Positions 30,401 to 40,078 of a stretch of 64,000 bases of DNA are shown here, one piece after another; position 1 is the stretch's first letter; the number at the start of each line of letters is the position of its first letter. Source of the stretch: Alteromonas macleodii (GTDB taxonomy: Bacteria > Pseudomonadota > Gammaproteobacteria > Enterobacterales > Alteromonadaceae). The stretch spans positions 3,058,594 to 3,122,593 of the forward strand of contig NZ_LR812090.1 of the NCBI RefSeq assembly GCF_903772925.1, written 5' to 3'. The notes beneath the pieces were generated by a model. The model saw only the letters and a list, made by a program, of their open reading frames with translations. It did no database searches and was not told the origin of the DNA. Position numbers and translations under genes: made by a program.

Positions 30401-31477
30401 AGTACTGTAGGCCGTAAACTCGAGGTACGCCTCTGTTATTTCAGCGCCTTGCGGAATATTTACGTTTCTGAACCTTACCCCAATGTAGTCGTTGTATGAT
30501 GGGTGAAACGTGAGCTCACTTCCTGTGTTAGGATAACCATTGGTCGCTTCTTCAGAGTTATCTTTAGAGTTACCAACTTGATAAATGCCCTCACCTTGTA
30601 CACACCCCGTCGCGGTAGAGTCATCGTAAGATACAACTAATTGTGGCGCACCGCTTTGTCCTAAATCACTCGCTCTTGCCTCTCGACCACTAGCGCTGTC
30701 CGAACTTGAACCTTCAATCAGGATATTTAAGTCTTTTCCGCCACACCAAGCAGACAAGTCCACAACTTCTTGTATTACAGCGCTAATGTCTGGCGTGGTA
30801 ATGACTTCACCTGAGGCGGGAAAACTATTGTCAGTCAACCATTCGACATTGGCGCTTGTTTTGGTCCGTTCGCTAAGATTATTTCTGCTTGAAGAAAACT
30901 CGGTGCTAGATGCAGATGCTTCTGCTGAAATGACAAGAGAAGTACCTGCAATATTAAACCTTTCAGAAGTAAGGCGAATATTAGCACTAACAATGGTAGC
31001 CCCTTGCGGTATGTTTAAATCGGTAAAGCGCAGGCCAGAAGTTACCGTTTGGGTGCCACTACTTAATATCAGGTCGTTGCTGTCTGTAGTCACATTACCG
31101 TTTATTTCATGGGCATCATGATCATCGTCGTTTGTTGAAACAATAATTTCAGGACGCACAGCCTCATCAATATTACGTATAGGATATAGGATTGGCCCGC
31201 CATAGTCAGAAAATCGCATCAGACCAGCATTAATATTTGTGGCAGAGCGCAACGCGTCTTTCAGCGCATTTTGCACCCGGAGCATTCTGGTCTGACTGGT
31301 GTTATCATAAGACCCCATACTTCCCGATGAGTCCATTATAAAGAGTACATTTGGGTTATAGGTAACCGCACTGCTGGCATTCCCTAAATAAATATCAAGG
31401 TCATCGCCAAAGGCAGAAAAGCCAATACAGCTAAACAGCGTAATTGAAGCAAGGTAATTTGTTATTTTTTTCATCAT
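27407..31477 (-). CDS. pilY1: Type IV pilus tip adhesin PilY1 with inserted repeat domains
   Basis: Secreted or tip-located pilus biogenesis factor of 1356 residues. A signal peptide ends near residue 24. A von Willebrand A domain starts with the metal-site motif DSSGS (49-53) and resumes around 475-680 with LSDGE (586-590). Between them, residues about 125-285 and 305-464 are two related domains that share NIPQGA...A and DISAVIQEVVD / NISSIVKQIVD patterns. The C-terminal beta-propeller region carries the calcium-binding DRDNDGEAD (1060-1068), the site that controls retraction in Pseudomonas PilY1. Another EF-hand-like stretch (NNDGDVNGDD) follows late. It lies between pilX and pilE. Two methionines open the frame, so the start may be at 31474. 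Confidence 0.93.
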   Translation of the reverse strand: MMKKITNYLASITLFSCIGFSAFGDDLDIYLGNASSAVTYNPNVLFIMDSSGSMGSYDNTSQTRMLRVQNALKDALRSATNINAGLMRFSDYGGPILYPIRNIDEAVRPEIIVSTNDDDHDAHEINGNVTTDSNDLILSSGTQTVTSGLRFTDLNIPQGATIVSANIRLTSERFNIAGTSLVISAEASASSTEFSSSRNNLSERTKTSANVEWLTDNSFPASGEVITTPDISAVIQEVVDLSAWCGGKDLNILIEGSSSDSASGREARASDLGQSGAPQLVVSYDDSTATGCVQGEGIYQVGNSKDNSEEATNGYPNTGSELTFHPSYNDYIGVRFRNVNIPQGAEITEAYLEFTAYSTVTYGNPSMRIRGVADDDAADFHPNQRYRLRNLPKTSGITWSMPDFYNNNNYRTPNISSIVKQIVDRSGWRSGNDMAFVMDDFVSYRGAHTYNSPSKAPKLIVKFNGAATPGATASVREHLVSKIDELSANGFTPIVDTLLEATNYYGGRSVDYGRKRGENGVNNSVRKSTRVSHRSSYIGADSILPFGCSEDNLSDSDCVTEQIPTPATYISPVSDLQCQTNNHIVLLSDGEANNNHSVSKIQTLLGKNCTGSGGEKCGLDLVKNISDTSTSVIGPRVITHTIGFAANNTANNFLNQLALQSGGGFYQADNSTDLLEAFNTILRSVKDVNATFVSPGVAVNQLNRLTHRDELYFALFKPSEGAIWPGNLKRYRLSGDEILDKNSHSAVDSETGFFAENSHSYWSTLADGSEVSEGGAASRMGTNRNIYVFDGTGSIVDEDNELHEDNSDITNEDLAIQNETDADELREAILKWARGVDVKDSNGNGSTSDYRTQMGDPIHSQPIIVNYGTNDSAIFVATNQGMLHSFDTETGEENFAIMPKELLQNLHHFYKDTPSLNHEYGLDGDMVLRTVDNKMYLYVGMRRGGRNYYVFDVTAKNSPKLKYQLTGGEGDLTKLGQTWSRPTITKVNMGGEVKNVMIVGGGYDDAQDDRAIRANDAVGNAVYMFDADTGSLLWHASNEDSDLDLTHMTYSIPGRISVIDRDNDGEADHMYVADTGGQLFRLDIYNGESGSDFIKGARIADFGGDTEETNRRFYYGPDVTEIALGDELYYAVALGSGWRASPLDTVVEDNFYMLKDSGVFKRDENGKYTYMTTVTENKMYNATSHALNSSDESERALAAAEFANKDGWYLNLTTNGEKVLSSPLIIDYKVFFTTYVPAASSTSACAPPTGNSRAYLVSMFNGNAVTDVNNDGDVNGDDRVAELKQTGIAPETKILIEDIVSPVVCLGTECVSAVIEVDEDGNDEACNSPFECLAENIYGRFERIQRGSWHSETERE

Positions 31478-31482
31478 AATAC

Positions 31483-32046
31483 CTATTGTGAAGCCGGGCC
31501 AAAAACGGATGCAGCTAAGCTGTTAGCTACCACTGTGGACTTACCCGCAACTTTTCCGCAGCCTCTAATAATAAATACGTGGCAGTTAACATTACTTCCA
31601 CCGATTACATTGCTAGAACCTCGGCAAGCTTGTTCACGAATAAATGCCGTGCGCGACCAGCTTTTTGAAGACGCCTCATTTTGATATGTACCGTCTGTAA
31701 TATGCCTATCACCGATAGTTAAGCCGCCTTCAGTCATGTATCTATCAGTCCATTGATTTTCGTCGAAACAGCTCATAGAGTCTGCTTCAGGATTGAAAAT
31801 AGTGCCTTGCCTTGCTTCTGAAAGTGGATCCGTTTTTGCTGGGTCAGTGAGCAAGGCCTCATCTTCGGATTCGAAAAAAACACCCGCGATTGCAGCTTCA
31901 GCCGCGTCGAACGCTAATCCACTTTGCTGCATAGACACGGCCATCTTTGATTGAGACAAACTGCTGGTTACAGCGCTTACGCCTAAAACCGTGATAGACA
32001 GCAAAACAAGTAGCGCAAATACCATGACTAAGCCTTGCTGTTTCAT
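31483..32046 (-). CDS. pilX: Type IV minor pilin PilX
   Basis: Minor pilin of 187 residues with the PilX N-terminus MKQQG|LVMVF and the helix ALLVLLSITVLGVSAVTSS. The usual Glu at +5 is absent, as in other PilX proteins. AFDAAEAAIAG follows the helix, a family pattern. The start overlaps the stop of pilW by four bases (ATGA), and five bases separate its stop from pilY1. PilX is thought to link the minor pilin complex to PilY1. Confidence 0.9.
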   Translation of the reverse strand: MKQQGLVMVFALLVLLSITVLGVSAVTSSLSQSKMAVSMQQSGLAFDAAEAAIAGVFFESEDEALLTDPAKTDPLSEARQGTIFNPEADSMSCFDENQWTDRYMTEGGLTIGDRHITDGTYQNEASSKSWSRTAFIREQACRGSSNVIGGSNVNCHVFIIRGCGKVAGKSTVVANSLAASVFGPASQ

Positions 32047-32900
32047 TTCGAACTCCTGACAAAATTTTTCATATTTCTTAGGGCCAAGGTCTTAGAAAAG
32101 ACTTGATAATAATGGTCGGTCGTCATTGTTTTAGACGCCTCATTTAAGAGCGCATATTTTTGTGCTTGGGTTTGTCGCACTTCATTTTGGTAGCTTTTAA
32201 GCATAATGGCCCATCGCAATGACACCACTTGTTGATTGAGGGCTCTTAGGTTATCGATAGCATCGGCAGTTACGTAAGTGACGGCCTGACCATTAGAACT
32301 TGTGATCACGTCTGACACGCCAAACTGCACTTGAAAACTTTCCACGTTATCTAGCAAAGTGACTGTAATAGGGTCAACCGTTTGCGACTTAATACCAAGT
32401 AAAACGCGCCCATCATAACCGGTACATTTTAGTGCACTGCCGCTCACAAAATAATGATTAACAACGTGGAATTCGCGACCAGCATAGCCATGTGCGTTAC
32501 CTGTACAATCTTCGTGATTCAAAAGGCTTACTACGAGTTTATCGCTACCACCGCTGGTGGTCTGTACGCTACCTAACGTGTTATTAGTGGAAAAGTCACC
32601 GGGCAAGGCAACTGGATGATTTTCGACATAAGCAGCTTCAGCGACAATATCAACAGATGTATCGACATCTGCGACAATTTGGTCATAACGGCCAACTTCG
32701 TAAAACTCCGCCGACAAACGGGCCATAATGAAGCGCCCAGATTCTTGAACTTGAGCCACCGCTTGATTAACTTTATTGGTAACGCTTGAACTGACTAAAA
32801 CCTGAATAACCGCACCTGAAATAATCAGACCTAGAGTCAAAGTAATCATTAACTCAACGAGTGAAAAGCCGTATTGTGTTCGTTGACGATAGCTATTCAT
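32043..32900 (-). CDS. pilW: Type IV minor pilin PilW
   Basis: Minor pilin of 285 residues with RTQYG|FSLVE and the helix LMITLTLGLIISGAVIQV. The PilW-type stretch VAQVQESGRFIMARLSAEFYEVGRYD follows the helix. The start overlaps the stop of pilV by four bases. It is followed by pilX in the normal order of the Pseudomonas operon. Confidence 0.92.
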   Translation of the reverse strand: MNSYRQRTQYGFSLVELMITLTLGLIISGAVIQVLVSSSVTNKVNQAVAQVQESGRFIMARLSAEFYEVGRYDQIVADVDTSVDIVAEAAYVENHPVALPGDFSTNNTLGSVQTTSGGSDKLVVSLLNHEDCTGNAHGYAGREFHVVNHYFVSGSALKCTGYDGRVLLGIKSQTVDPITVTLLDNVESFQVQFGVSDVITSSNGQAVTYVTADAIDNLRALNQQVVSLRWAIMLKSYQNEVRQTQAQKYALLNEASKTMTTDHYYQVFSKTLALRNMKNFVRSSK

Positions 32901-33559
32901 AGCGTGACGTCCTTAAACACACACCCATTGCTGTCACCTTCGGCTTCGTTACATCGCGAATTCAAATTATATTGCTGGTTGCCGGAGGATGACACGGGCC
33001 ACATTAGCAAAATTTCCACACGTGAACCCGGGCTACAACTGTAAGTGTCAGCGGCGTTATTGTCATCACAGGTTACTGAAACTGTAGTTTGTGGATTTGT
33101 CTGCACTGCAGAGCATGAAAGCGCCCAGCCATCATACTTGGCCATTTGCACTTCACTACAGGCTTGCCCTTCACAGTTAGGAATGTTGGCGGGTCTTGTT
33201 AGGCAGCAGCCATAATAGGGCTGAGAGGTATTTGAGCAACTTAAACCTGAAAAATTATAGGTTGTGTCTGTGAAATAGTCGTTGTTTGCCACCATGCCAT
33301 CGCCCACCGTTGCAGGACGTGCAGCGGCACGTAATCGCTCTGCTACTTGTGCGGCAACCATTTCCGCTTGGGTCCGGCTTATGGCATCTTTATTGGCAAA
33401 CGAACCGGTAAACTGGAGTGCAGCAACGCCCAGTAATCCTACCGCCAATATAAATAGAGTAATCAAAATCTCTATTAGACCTACACCGCGTTGGGTGCAG
33501 ATTGTGCTTCCTTTCACTTGGTTTCTCGCCACCTTTTTAACTCTCATCACTTTTGCCAA
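32897..33559 (-). CDS. pilV: Type IV minor pilin PilV
   Basis: Minor pilin of 220 residues. The leader is long (about 26 residues) and ends in CTQRG|VGLIE, followed by the helix ILITLFILAVGLLGVAALQ and SRTQAEMVAAQVAERLRA, all typical of PilV. At least ten cysteines are present in the head, more than usual. It is the first gene of the minus-strand operon. Unlike Pseudomonas, no fimT/fimU gene precedes it; the FimT-like genes are at 23321 and 24449 instead. Confidence 0.9.
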   Translation of the reverse strand: MAKVMRVKKVARNQVKGSTICTQRGVGLIEILITLFILAVGLLGVAALQFTGSFANKDAISRTQAEMVAAQVAERLRAAARPATVGDGMVANNDYFTDTTYNFSGLSCSNTSQPYYGCCLTRPANIPNCEGQACSEVQMAKYDGWALSCSAVQTNPQTTVSVTCDDNNAADTYSCSPGSRVEILLMWPVSSSGNQQYNLNSRCNEAEGDSNGCVFKDVTL

Positions 33560-33982
33560 ATTCGAAACGTAAGAACGGGTGTTATCACCAATTTAGTATA
33601 GTAAGACAAAAGCGCATTACGCTGGGTATTATTGGTTATCAAAACGTATAATTTTTAGCTACCTAAAAGGTCACAAACTGGCTATTAATGTTACGCTGAC
33701 TTCCTCGGCCCTGCCGCACGAATACTTCACAGTATCGTAATTAAAGTCTCAGACTTTACACGCCCAGCGTGCACGCTACTGTAGTATTGAAGCTTCACTT
33801 CCACCAAAAATAAAACTGACTGGGTACCTTGTACAAGTAGCTAAATTCTTTTAGTCGCTAAACCTCATTTTAATTTAAGGTATCATTATCTATCCGCAAG
33901 TCATTGAATTTCCAGTAGACAAAAGCATAAAAAAACACCGCAACAAAGTGCGGTGTTTTTTTATTTTGAAAATGTAGCGAGT
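33560..33982. other. Intergenic region between pilV and ispH
   Basis: About 420 bases with no gene. It should hold the promoter of the pil operon on the minus strand, but I see no convincing consensus. The ispH terminator is at its right end. Confidence 0.5.
33931..33962 (-). terminator. Terminator of the ispH operon
   Basis: ACACCGCA / TGCGGTGT with a short loop, flanked by A-rich and T-rich runs on both sides. It lies 21 bases past the ispH stop. Confidence 0.85.
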
Positions 33983-34927
33983 TTAAACGACTTGCTTAAC
34001 TCTCAATTCTTTAGGAACAGCAAATTCTACGTTCTCTTCGCGCCCGGAACGCTCAGAAGCCGAAACTGCGCCCCATGCTTTAAGCTTATTTACTACACCT
34101 TGCACCAAGACTTCAGGGGCAGAAGCACCTGCGGTAACGCCAATATGCTCTACGCCTTCTAGCCATTCTTCTTGGATGCAATTAGCGTCGGCAATCAAAT
34201 AGGCTTTAGCGCCAATTTTTTCAGCCAGTTCGCGAAGACGGTTCGAGTTTGAGCTATTCTGTGCCCCAACCACCAATAGAACCTGACAGTCTTGCGATAA
34301 GTCGCGCACTGCGTCTTGGCGATTCTGTGTTGCATAGCAAATATCGTCTTTTCTAGGGCCGTTGATTTTAGGAAACTTAGCGCGAAGGGCATCAATTACA
34401 TCGGCGGTGTCATCAACAGATAACGTAGTTTGGCTGCAATAATAAAGATTTGCAGGGTCTTTAACTTCAAGCGTCGCAACATCAGCTTCAGACTCTACTA
34501 AATAGATACCGCCTTCTTCATTGCTATACTGACCCATGGTGCCCTCTACTTCAGGGTGACCAGCATGACCAATCAAGATGCACTCAGTACCTGTTTTGCT
34601 AGCACGAGTAACTTCCATATGTACTTTAGTAACCAAGGGGCACGTGGCGTCAAAGACCTTGAGACCACGACTTTCTGCTTCTTTTCTTACCGCTTGCGAT
34701 ACGCCATGGGCAGAAAATATTACTATGCTGTCGTCTGGTACTTCGTGAAGTTCATCCACAAATAACGCTCCACGCTCACGTAGCCCATCTACCACAAATT
34801 TATTGTGTACCACTTCGTGGCGCACATAAATTGGCGGCTCAAACATTTCAAGCGCTCGCTCAACTATTGTGATAGCTCTGTCTACGCCCGCACAGAAGCC
34901 GCGAGGGTTAGCTAAATGAATCTGCAT
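33983..34927 (-). CDS. ispH: HMB-PP reductase IspH
   Basis: 4-hydroxy-3-methylbut-2-enyl diphosphate reductase, last enzyme of the MEP pathway of isoprenoid synthesis. Three cysteines that hold the iron-sulfur cluster are visible: in [13 protein letters not shown] (C12), in DATCPLV and in [10 protein letters not shown]. The length of 314 residues is normal. It is two bases downstream of fkpB, as in the conserved ileS-lspA-fkpB-ispH operon. Confidence 0.97.
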   Translation of the reverse strand: MQIHLANPRGFCAGVDRAITIVERALEMFEPPIYVRHEVVHNKFVVDGLRERGALFVDELHEVPDDSIVIFSAHGVSQAVRKEAESRGLKVFDATCPLVTKVHMEVTRASKTGTECILIGHAGHPEVEGTMGQYSNEEGGIYLVESEADVATLEVKDPANLYYCSQTTLSVDDTADVIDALRAKFPKINGPRKDDICYATQNRQDAVRDLSQDCQVLLVVGAQNSSNSNRLRELAEKIGAKAYLIADANCIQEEWLEGVEHIGVTAGASAPEVLVQGVVNKLKAWGAVSASERSGREENVEFAVPKELRVKQVV

Positions 34928-34929
34928 AA

Positions 34930-35397
34930 CTAGTGTCCACCTTGTGCTGAGGCGCCAGGCTTAACATCAATGATTTCTACATCGAAAATAACCGTTTGAC
35001 CTGCTAACGGATGATTGAAGTCTACCGTTACTGAATCGCCGGCAGCACTTCGAATAATCCCCGGAATTTCAGAACCATCTGGCTGTGCAAAGGCTAGAAT
35101 CATGCCTTCTTCTACTTGTAAGTCAGCACCGAAGCGGCTTCTATCCATGTAGTGAATATTGTTCGGGTCAGACTGACCAAACGCATCTTCAGGGCCTAAT
35201 GTGAAAGACTTTTTGTCACCCTTTGCGAGCCCAAGTAAACACGCTTCAAAATTCGGTGTTAGGCTGCCGTCACCCATCACCATTTTGGCAGGTTTGTTAT
35301 TTACACGAGTACTGTCTGCAGCAGAGCCGTCTTCAAGTTTCAAATCGAAGTGAAGAATAACTTCGCTATCTGCGCCTATTACTAAAGAATCTGTCAT
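34930..35397 (-). CDS. fkpB: FKBP-type peptidyl-prolyl isomerase FkpB
   Basis: Prolyl isomerase of 155 residues, the SlpA-type short SlyD-like FKBP. It keeps the FKBP and flap domains ([20 protein letters not shown] early, [19 protein letters not shown] late) but has no long metal-binding tail, ending GASAQGGH. It lies between lspA and ispH, the usual position of fkpB. Confidence 0.94.
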   Translation of the reverse strand: MTDSLVIGADSEVILHFDLKLEDGSAADSTRVNNKPAKMVMGDGSLTPNFEACLLGLAKGDKKSFTLGPEDAFGQSDPNNIHYMDRSRFGADLQVEEGMILAFAQPDGSEIPGIIRSAAGDSVTVDFNHPLAGQTVIFDVEIIDVKPGASAQGGH

Positions 35398-35411
35398 AAC
35401 CTTTCCGAATA

Positions 35412-35960
35412 CTACTTAATGGTTTCGCTACTTTTCGCGCCGCTTGCTTGCACGTTTGCGCTTTTTTCTTCACTTCTTTTATCGCCATTTTTAAACATGT
35501 CGATGATAAGTAAAGCCGCACCTATAAATATGGCGCTGTCGGCAATATTGAAGGCGGGCCAGTGATAATTGTTTACGTAAAAATCTAAGAAGTCGATGAC
35601 ATAACCATGAACTAAACGGTCGTAAACGTTTCCTAGTGCACCACCTAAGATAAAGGCAAATGCAACCGGCAGCATTTTTTGCGAACGAGGTGACTGTTTC
35701 AGCCACCACAAAATCACTACACTTACTACAACAGCAATGGCAGTGAAGAACCAGCGCTGCCAACCACCCGCATTTTCTAAAAAGCTAAATGCGGCTCCGT
35801 AGTTGTGCACGTAAGTAAAGTTAAAAAACGGCAGTACCTGTATAGACTGATACAGCGACATGCTGTCGATAACCGTATACTTACTCCATTGGTCGAGGAT
35901 AAACGCAACTGCGCTTATCCATAAGAAACGCAACCCCGTTTCGCGAAAAAGCTTAAGCAT
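35412..35960 (-). CDS. lspA: Lipoprotein signal peptidase LspA
   Basis: Inner-membrane aspartic protease that removes the signal peptide of prolipoproteins. Four membrane segments are evident. The two catalytic aspartates are in [15 protein letters not shown] and [12 protein letters not shown] chose the ATG at 35960 (MLKLFRETG), giving 182 residues; the frame extends eight codons upstream. The start overlaps the end of ileS by eight bases. The C-terminal tail after the last helix is longer and more charged than in E. coli (164 residues). Confidence 0.95.
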   Translation of the reverse strand: MLKLFRETGLRFLWISAVAFILDQWSKYTVIDSMSLYQSIQVLPFFNFTYVHNYGAAFSFLENAGGWQRWFFTAIAVVVSVVILWWLKQSPRSQKMLPVAFAFILGGALGNVYDRLVHGYVIDFLDFYVNNYHWPAFNIADSAIFIGAALLIIDMFKNGDKRSEEKSANVQASGAKSSETIK

Positions 35961-38772
35961 AGTGACGCTCTTCTCCGTCTCCATCGATGTTTGTCACACA
36001 GCGACCACATAGCTCTTCGTGACCTTCATGTGAACCAACATCTTCACGGTGATGCCAACAGCGCACGCATTTTTCGCCACTTGCTTTATCAACGCTTAGC
36101 CATAGACCTTCAACGTCTGTAGCTTTCGCATCAGACGGAGCATTGTCGACTTTGGTTAGCGTAACGCCCGATGTAATAAGTACGAAGCGTAGCTCGTCTT
36201 CAAGTTTTGCGAGTACGTTGTACAACGACTCGGTAGCATAAAGCGAAATGCTCGCTTCTAATGAACCACCCAGTTCGCCATCTTTACGCGCCTGTTCCAT
36301 CGCTTGGTTTGCCGCGTCTTTTACGCTTAGCACTTGATGCCATAGGGCATCATTAAACGTATCGCTTTGCGTGAAGTTATTAAACCCTTCGTACCAAGTT
36401 TCAGTAAATACAAACTCACTACGCTCACCTGGTAGCGTTTCCCAAATTTCTTGAGCAGTAAAGCTGGTGATAGGCGCCATCCAACGAACCAATGCTTCAA
36501 TGATGTGGTACATGGCCGTTTGGCATGAGCGACGGGCCAAGCCATCTGCTTCGGCTGTATATTGACGGTCTTTAATGACGTCTAAATAGAATGACCCCAG
36601 TTCAATTGAACAAAAGTGCGTAAGCTTCTGTGACACTACTAGTAGGTCATACTTTTCATACGCTTCGATAAGCTCTTCTTGAAGCGCCTTGGCACGAGCA
36701 ACAATCCAGCGGTCAAGAGCAACCATATCATCTTCTGCAACTGCATCTTTAACGTCAAAACCGTTAAGGTTAGCAAGAAGGAAGCGTGCCGTATTACGTA
36801 CGCGGCGATAGCCGTCTGCAGCGCGTTTTAAGATTTCATCCGATACCGCAATCTCGCCGCGATAGTCAGTAGACGCTACCCATAGACGAAGGATGTCTGC
36901 GCCTAATTTGTTAGTCACTTCCTGAGGCGCCACAACATTACCTACCGACTTCGACATTTTTCTGCCGTGGGCATCTACCGTAAAGCCGTGTGTTAGCACT
37001 TCTTTATAAGGCGCGTGACCGTGCATGGCAGTTGATGACATAAGCGAAGACATAAACCAACCGCGGTGCTGGTCAGAACCTTCAAGATATAAATCGGCAG
37101 AGGCCGGGATATCATCGCGACGGTCTACCACAAAGTAGTGAGTTACGCCTGAGTCAAACCATACATCTAGGGTATCAGTTACTTTCTCGTAGTTGTCTAA
37201 CTCGCTACCAAGCAGTGCTGCATCATCTAGATCCCACCACGCTTGTATGCCTTTCGCTTCAACTTCTTGCGCCACTTTTTCCATCAATGCCGCAGACTCA
37301 GGGTGAATCTCACCGGTAAGTTTATGCACGTACAAAGGAATAGGCACGCCCCACGTACGTTGACGAGAGATACACCAGTCTGGACGACCTTCAACCATTT
37401 TTTCAATGCGGTTTTGGCCCCAATCTGGGATCCACTTGGTTTGCTTAATTTGTTCAAGTGATTCAGCGCGAAGGCCTTTCTTATCCATGCTAACAAACCA
37501 CTGAGGCGTAGCGCGGAAAATAATTGGCGTTTTGTGGCGCCAGCAGTGTGGGTAGCTATGCTCGTATTTCACGTTCAAGACAAGGTTGCCCTTCTCTTTT
37601 ACCGTTTCAATAATTTCATCGTTAGCTTTAAATACAAACTTACCTGCAAATAGAGGCGTGTTTTCAAGGTACACACCATTATTACCTACCGGATTGTACA
37701 CTTCGATATCGTATTGTTTGCCAACGTTGAAGTCGTCAACACCATGAGCAGGTGCAGTGTGAACACAGCCAGTACCAGACTCTGTAGTAACGTGTTCGCC
37801 TAAAATTAGCGGTACTTCAAGGTCTAAGAATGGATGATTCACTTTAAGCTTATCTAGTGCTTCGCCAGTACAGGTTGCCACTTCACGGAAATCTTCTACG
37901 CCGTAACGATTCATACAGCTTTCAAGCAGGTCCTGCGCTACCACTAACCATTCGTTTGACGGCTGAACCTCAACAATTGCGTAGGTAAGTTCAGGGTGTA
38001 AGCTAATTGCACGGTTGGCAGGTAGCGTCCACGGTGTAGTGGTCCAAATAACGACGCCAGCTTTGTGTGTGGTTAAGTCTCTTTCAGACACGCCAAACGC
38101 TTCTGCGATAGCAGCCACATCAGCTACTGGGAACTTAACGTCGATAGCCGGAGAAACTTTGTCTTTGTATTCAACCTCTGCTTCAGCAAGTGCTGAACCA
38201 CAATCTGTACACCAGTGAACAGGTTTGAAGCCCTTTTCTAAGTGACCAGAGTCTACAATTTTACTTAATGCACGAATGATGTCGGCTTCAGATTTGAAGT
38301 CCATGGTTTTGTATGGGTTATCCCACTCACCAAACACACCTAAGCGTTTAAAGTCGGCCATTTGCCCGTCAATTTGCTTTTGCGCATATTCGCGACATTT
38401 TTGACGAAACTCAGCTGCTGTAACTTTCTTACCCGGCTTACCAACTTTCTTTTCTACCATCAACTCGATTGGCAGACCGTGACAATCCCAACCAGGAACA
38501 TACGGAGAGTCGAAGTCGGAAAGGTTTTTAGACTTTACAATAATGTCTTTAAGAATTTTATTAACCGCGTGACCAATGTGAATATCGCCATTTGCATATG
38601 GAGGGCCATCGTGAAGAATAAACGGTTTTTTACCTTTTTTCGCTTCACGAATTTTGCTGTATACCCCTTTTTCCTGCCAGTCTTTAAGCATTTTTGGCTC
38701 GCGCTGAGCAAGGTTACCGCGCATCGGAAACGCAGTTTCTGGAAGGTTCAGTGTGGCTTTGTAATCACTCAT
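35953..38772 (-). CDS. ileS: Isoleucyl-tRNA synthetase
   Basis: Class I aminoacyl-tRNA synthetase that charges tRNA-Ile and edits valine. The HIGH-type motif is in [15 protein letters not shown] near residue 60, KMSKS is in [11 protein letters not shown], and the C-terminal zinc-binding CVRCWHH...CGRCV is intact. The 939 residues match the bacterial enzyme. It is flanked by ribF and lspA, the conserved enteric and Pseudomonas order. A 269-bp gap separates it from ribF. Confidence 0.98.
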   Translation of the reverse strand: MSDYKATLNLPETAFPMRGNLAQREPKMLKDWQEKGVYSKIREAKKGKKPFILHDGPPYANGDIHIGHAVNKILKDIIVKSKNLSDFDSPYVPGWDCHGLPIELMVEKKVGKPGKKVTAAEFRQKCREYAQKQIDGQMADFKRLGVFGEWDNPYKTMDFKSEADIIRALSKIVDSGHLEKGFKPVHWCTDCGSALAEAEVEYKDKVSPAIDVKFPVADVAAIAEAFGVSERDLTTHKAGVVIWTTTPWTLPANRAISLHPELTYAIVEVQPSNEWLVVAQDLLESCMNRYGVEDFREVATCTGEALDKLKVNHPFLDLEVPLILGEHVTTESGTGCVHTAPAHGVDDFNVGKQYDIEVYNPVGNNGVYLENTPLFAGKFVFKANDEIIETVKEKGNLVLNVKYEHSYPHCWRHKTPIIFRATPQWFVSMDKKGLRAESLEQIKQTKWIPDWGQNRIEKMVEGRPDWCISRQRTWGVPIPLYVHKLTGEIHPESAALMEKVAQEVEAKGIQAWWDLDDAALLGSELDNYEKVTDTLDVWFDSGVTHYFVVDRRDDIPASADLYLEGSDQHRGWFMSSLMSSTAMHGHAPYKEVLTHGFTVDAHGRKMSKSVGNVVAPQEVTNKLGADILRLWVASTDYRGEIAVSDEILKRAADGYRRVRNTARFLLANLNGFDVKDAVAEDDMVALDRWIVARAKALQEELIEAYEKYDLLVVSQKLTHFCSIELGSFYLDVIKDRQYTAEADGLARRSCQTAMYHIIEALVRWMAPITSFTAQEIWETLPGERSEFVFTETWYEGFNNFTQSDTFNDALWHQVLSVKDAANQAMEQARKDGELGGSLEASISLYATESLYNVLAKLEDELRFVLITSGVTLTKVDNAPSDAKATDVEGLWLSVDKASGEKCVRCWHHREDVGSHEGHEELCGRCVTNIDGDGEERHYA

Positions 38773-39041
38773 AAAATTGTATTATCCGGTTACCTTAATG
38801 TTCACCCAATGCACGAAAACATTGTGAAGGCGATATTCATTTTGCGATGTTCAAATTAAAACGCTGAATTTGAAAAATTCAACGTAAAACTGGGTGTCGC
38901 CCCCACTAACGCGAGGCCGACGAAATATGTTCTAGCACCATAGTGCACTTGCACGTTCCACAAACAAGGATCAACGTTTAAAAAGTCGAGCACAATGAAA
39001 CTAATACGCGCACAAACGTCTTGTGACTTTATCACGTTTAA

Positions 39042-39962
39042 CTATGCTAATAACAGACGCGCTTGCGCTGCATCCGCTTGAATTTGATCTTTCAACGCCT
39101 CGAAAGAATCAAATTTAATTTCATCTCTTATTTTCGCCATGGGAAACACCGTAATGGGCTTACCGTATAGGTCGGATGACAAGTCAAAAATGTGAACTTC
39201 AAGTTGGTTTCGTACCCCGTTTACAGTGGGACGAGTACCAATGTTAGCAACACCGTTAAAGTGCTTGCCATCTACATCAACACGCACCGCAAACACGCCG
39301 TGAATGGGTGTTTTCTGGCGTTTAAGCATTACGTTAGCGGTCGGAAAGCCAATGGTACGGCCTTTTTTCTCACCGTGCACAACCCTGCCGTGAATAGCGA
39401 AGGGGCGGCCTAACATTTCGGTAGATAGTCCGAAATCACTGTCAGCTAGCGCTTCTCGAACCGCAGTTGAGCTTATTCGATGAGCGTGCATAGTAAAACT
39501 ATGGGTACTTACTACATCGAAGCCGTACTGACGACCCGCCGCTTCAAGCATCTCGAAGTCACCTTTACGACCATTGCCAAAACGGAAGTCATCACCAACA
39601 ACTAGGAATTTAACACCTAATTTGTCTACCAGTAGGTCGTGGACAAAAGTGTCGGCACTTTGTTTTGCAAACTCAGCGTTAAAGCGTACAGCAAGCAGTC
39701 TGTCCACACCTTGTTGGCGCAGCAATTCGTACTTTTCACGAAGAGGGCTGATACGCGCTGGGGCCTTATCAGGCATAAAAACTTCTTCAGGTTGCGGTTC
39801 AAACACCATCACGGTGGCTGGAAGTGATAGCGATTTCGCTTTTTCAAGCACATTCGCCAGCACAGCCTGATGACCACGGTGTACGCCGTCGAACTTGCCG
39901 ATAGTGAGCACACACCCTTTGTGGTGCGGTTTTACATTGTTTAGCCCGCGGATAAATTCCAC
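39042..39962 (-). CDS. ribF: Bifunctional riboflavin kinase/FAD synthetase RibF
   Basis: Converts riboflavin to FMN and then FAD. The N-terminal adenylyltransferase domain has TIGKFDGVHRGHQAVL and VGDDFRFGNGRKGDF; the C-terminal riboflavin kinase has HGEKKGRTIGFPTANV. The length of 306 residues is normal. It lies between murJ and ileS as in many gammaproteobacteria. No FMN riboswitch was seen before it. Confidence 0.97.
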   Translation of the reverse strand: MEFIRGLNNVKPHHKGCVLTIGKFDGVHRGHQAVLANVLEKAKSLSLPATVMVFEPQPEEVFMPDKAPARISPLREKYELLRQQGVDRLLAVRFNAEFAKQSADTFVHDLLVDKLGVKFLVVGDDFRFGNGRKGDFEMLEAAGRQYGFDVVSTHSFTMHAHRISSTAVREALADSDFGLSTEMLGRPFAIHGRVVHGEKKGRTIGFPTANVMLKRQKTPIHGVFAVRVDVDGKHFNGVANIGTRPTVNGVRNQLEVHIFDLSSDLYGKPITVFPMAKIRDEIKFDSFEALKDQIQADAAQARLLLA

Positions 39963-40078
39963 TGTTAGCCACTACCTTTTAACTGCTAGAAATTCAAAGC
40001 TCGCGATTATAGCCGACCACGAGCACAATACCAAGCGCGCGCACTATTCCCGCGCTGTCGGGTTACCGTAATTAAAAA

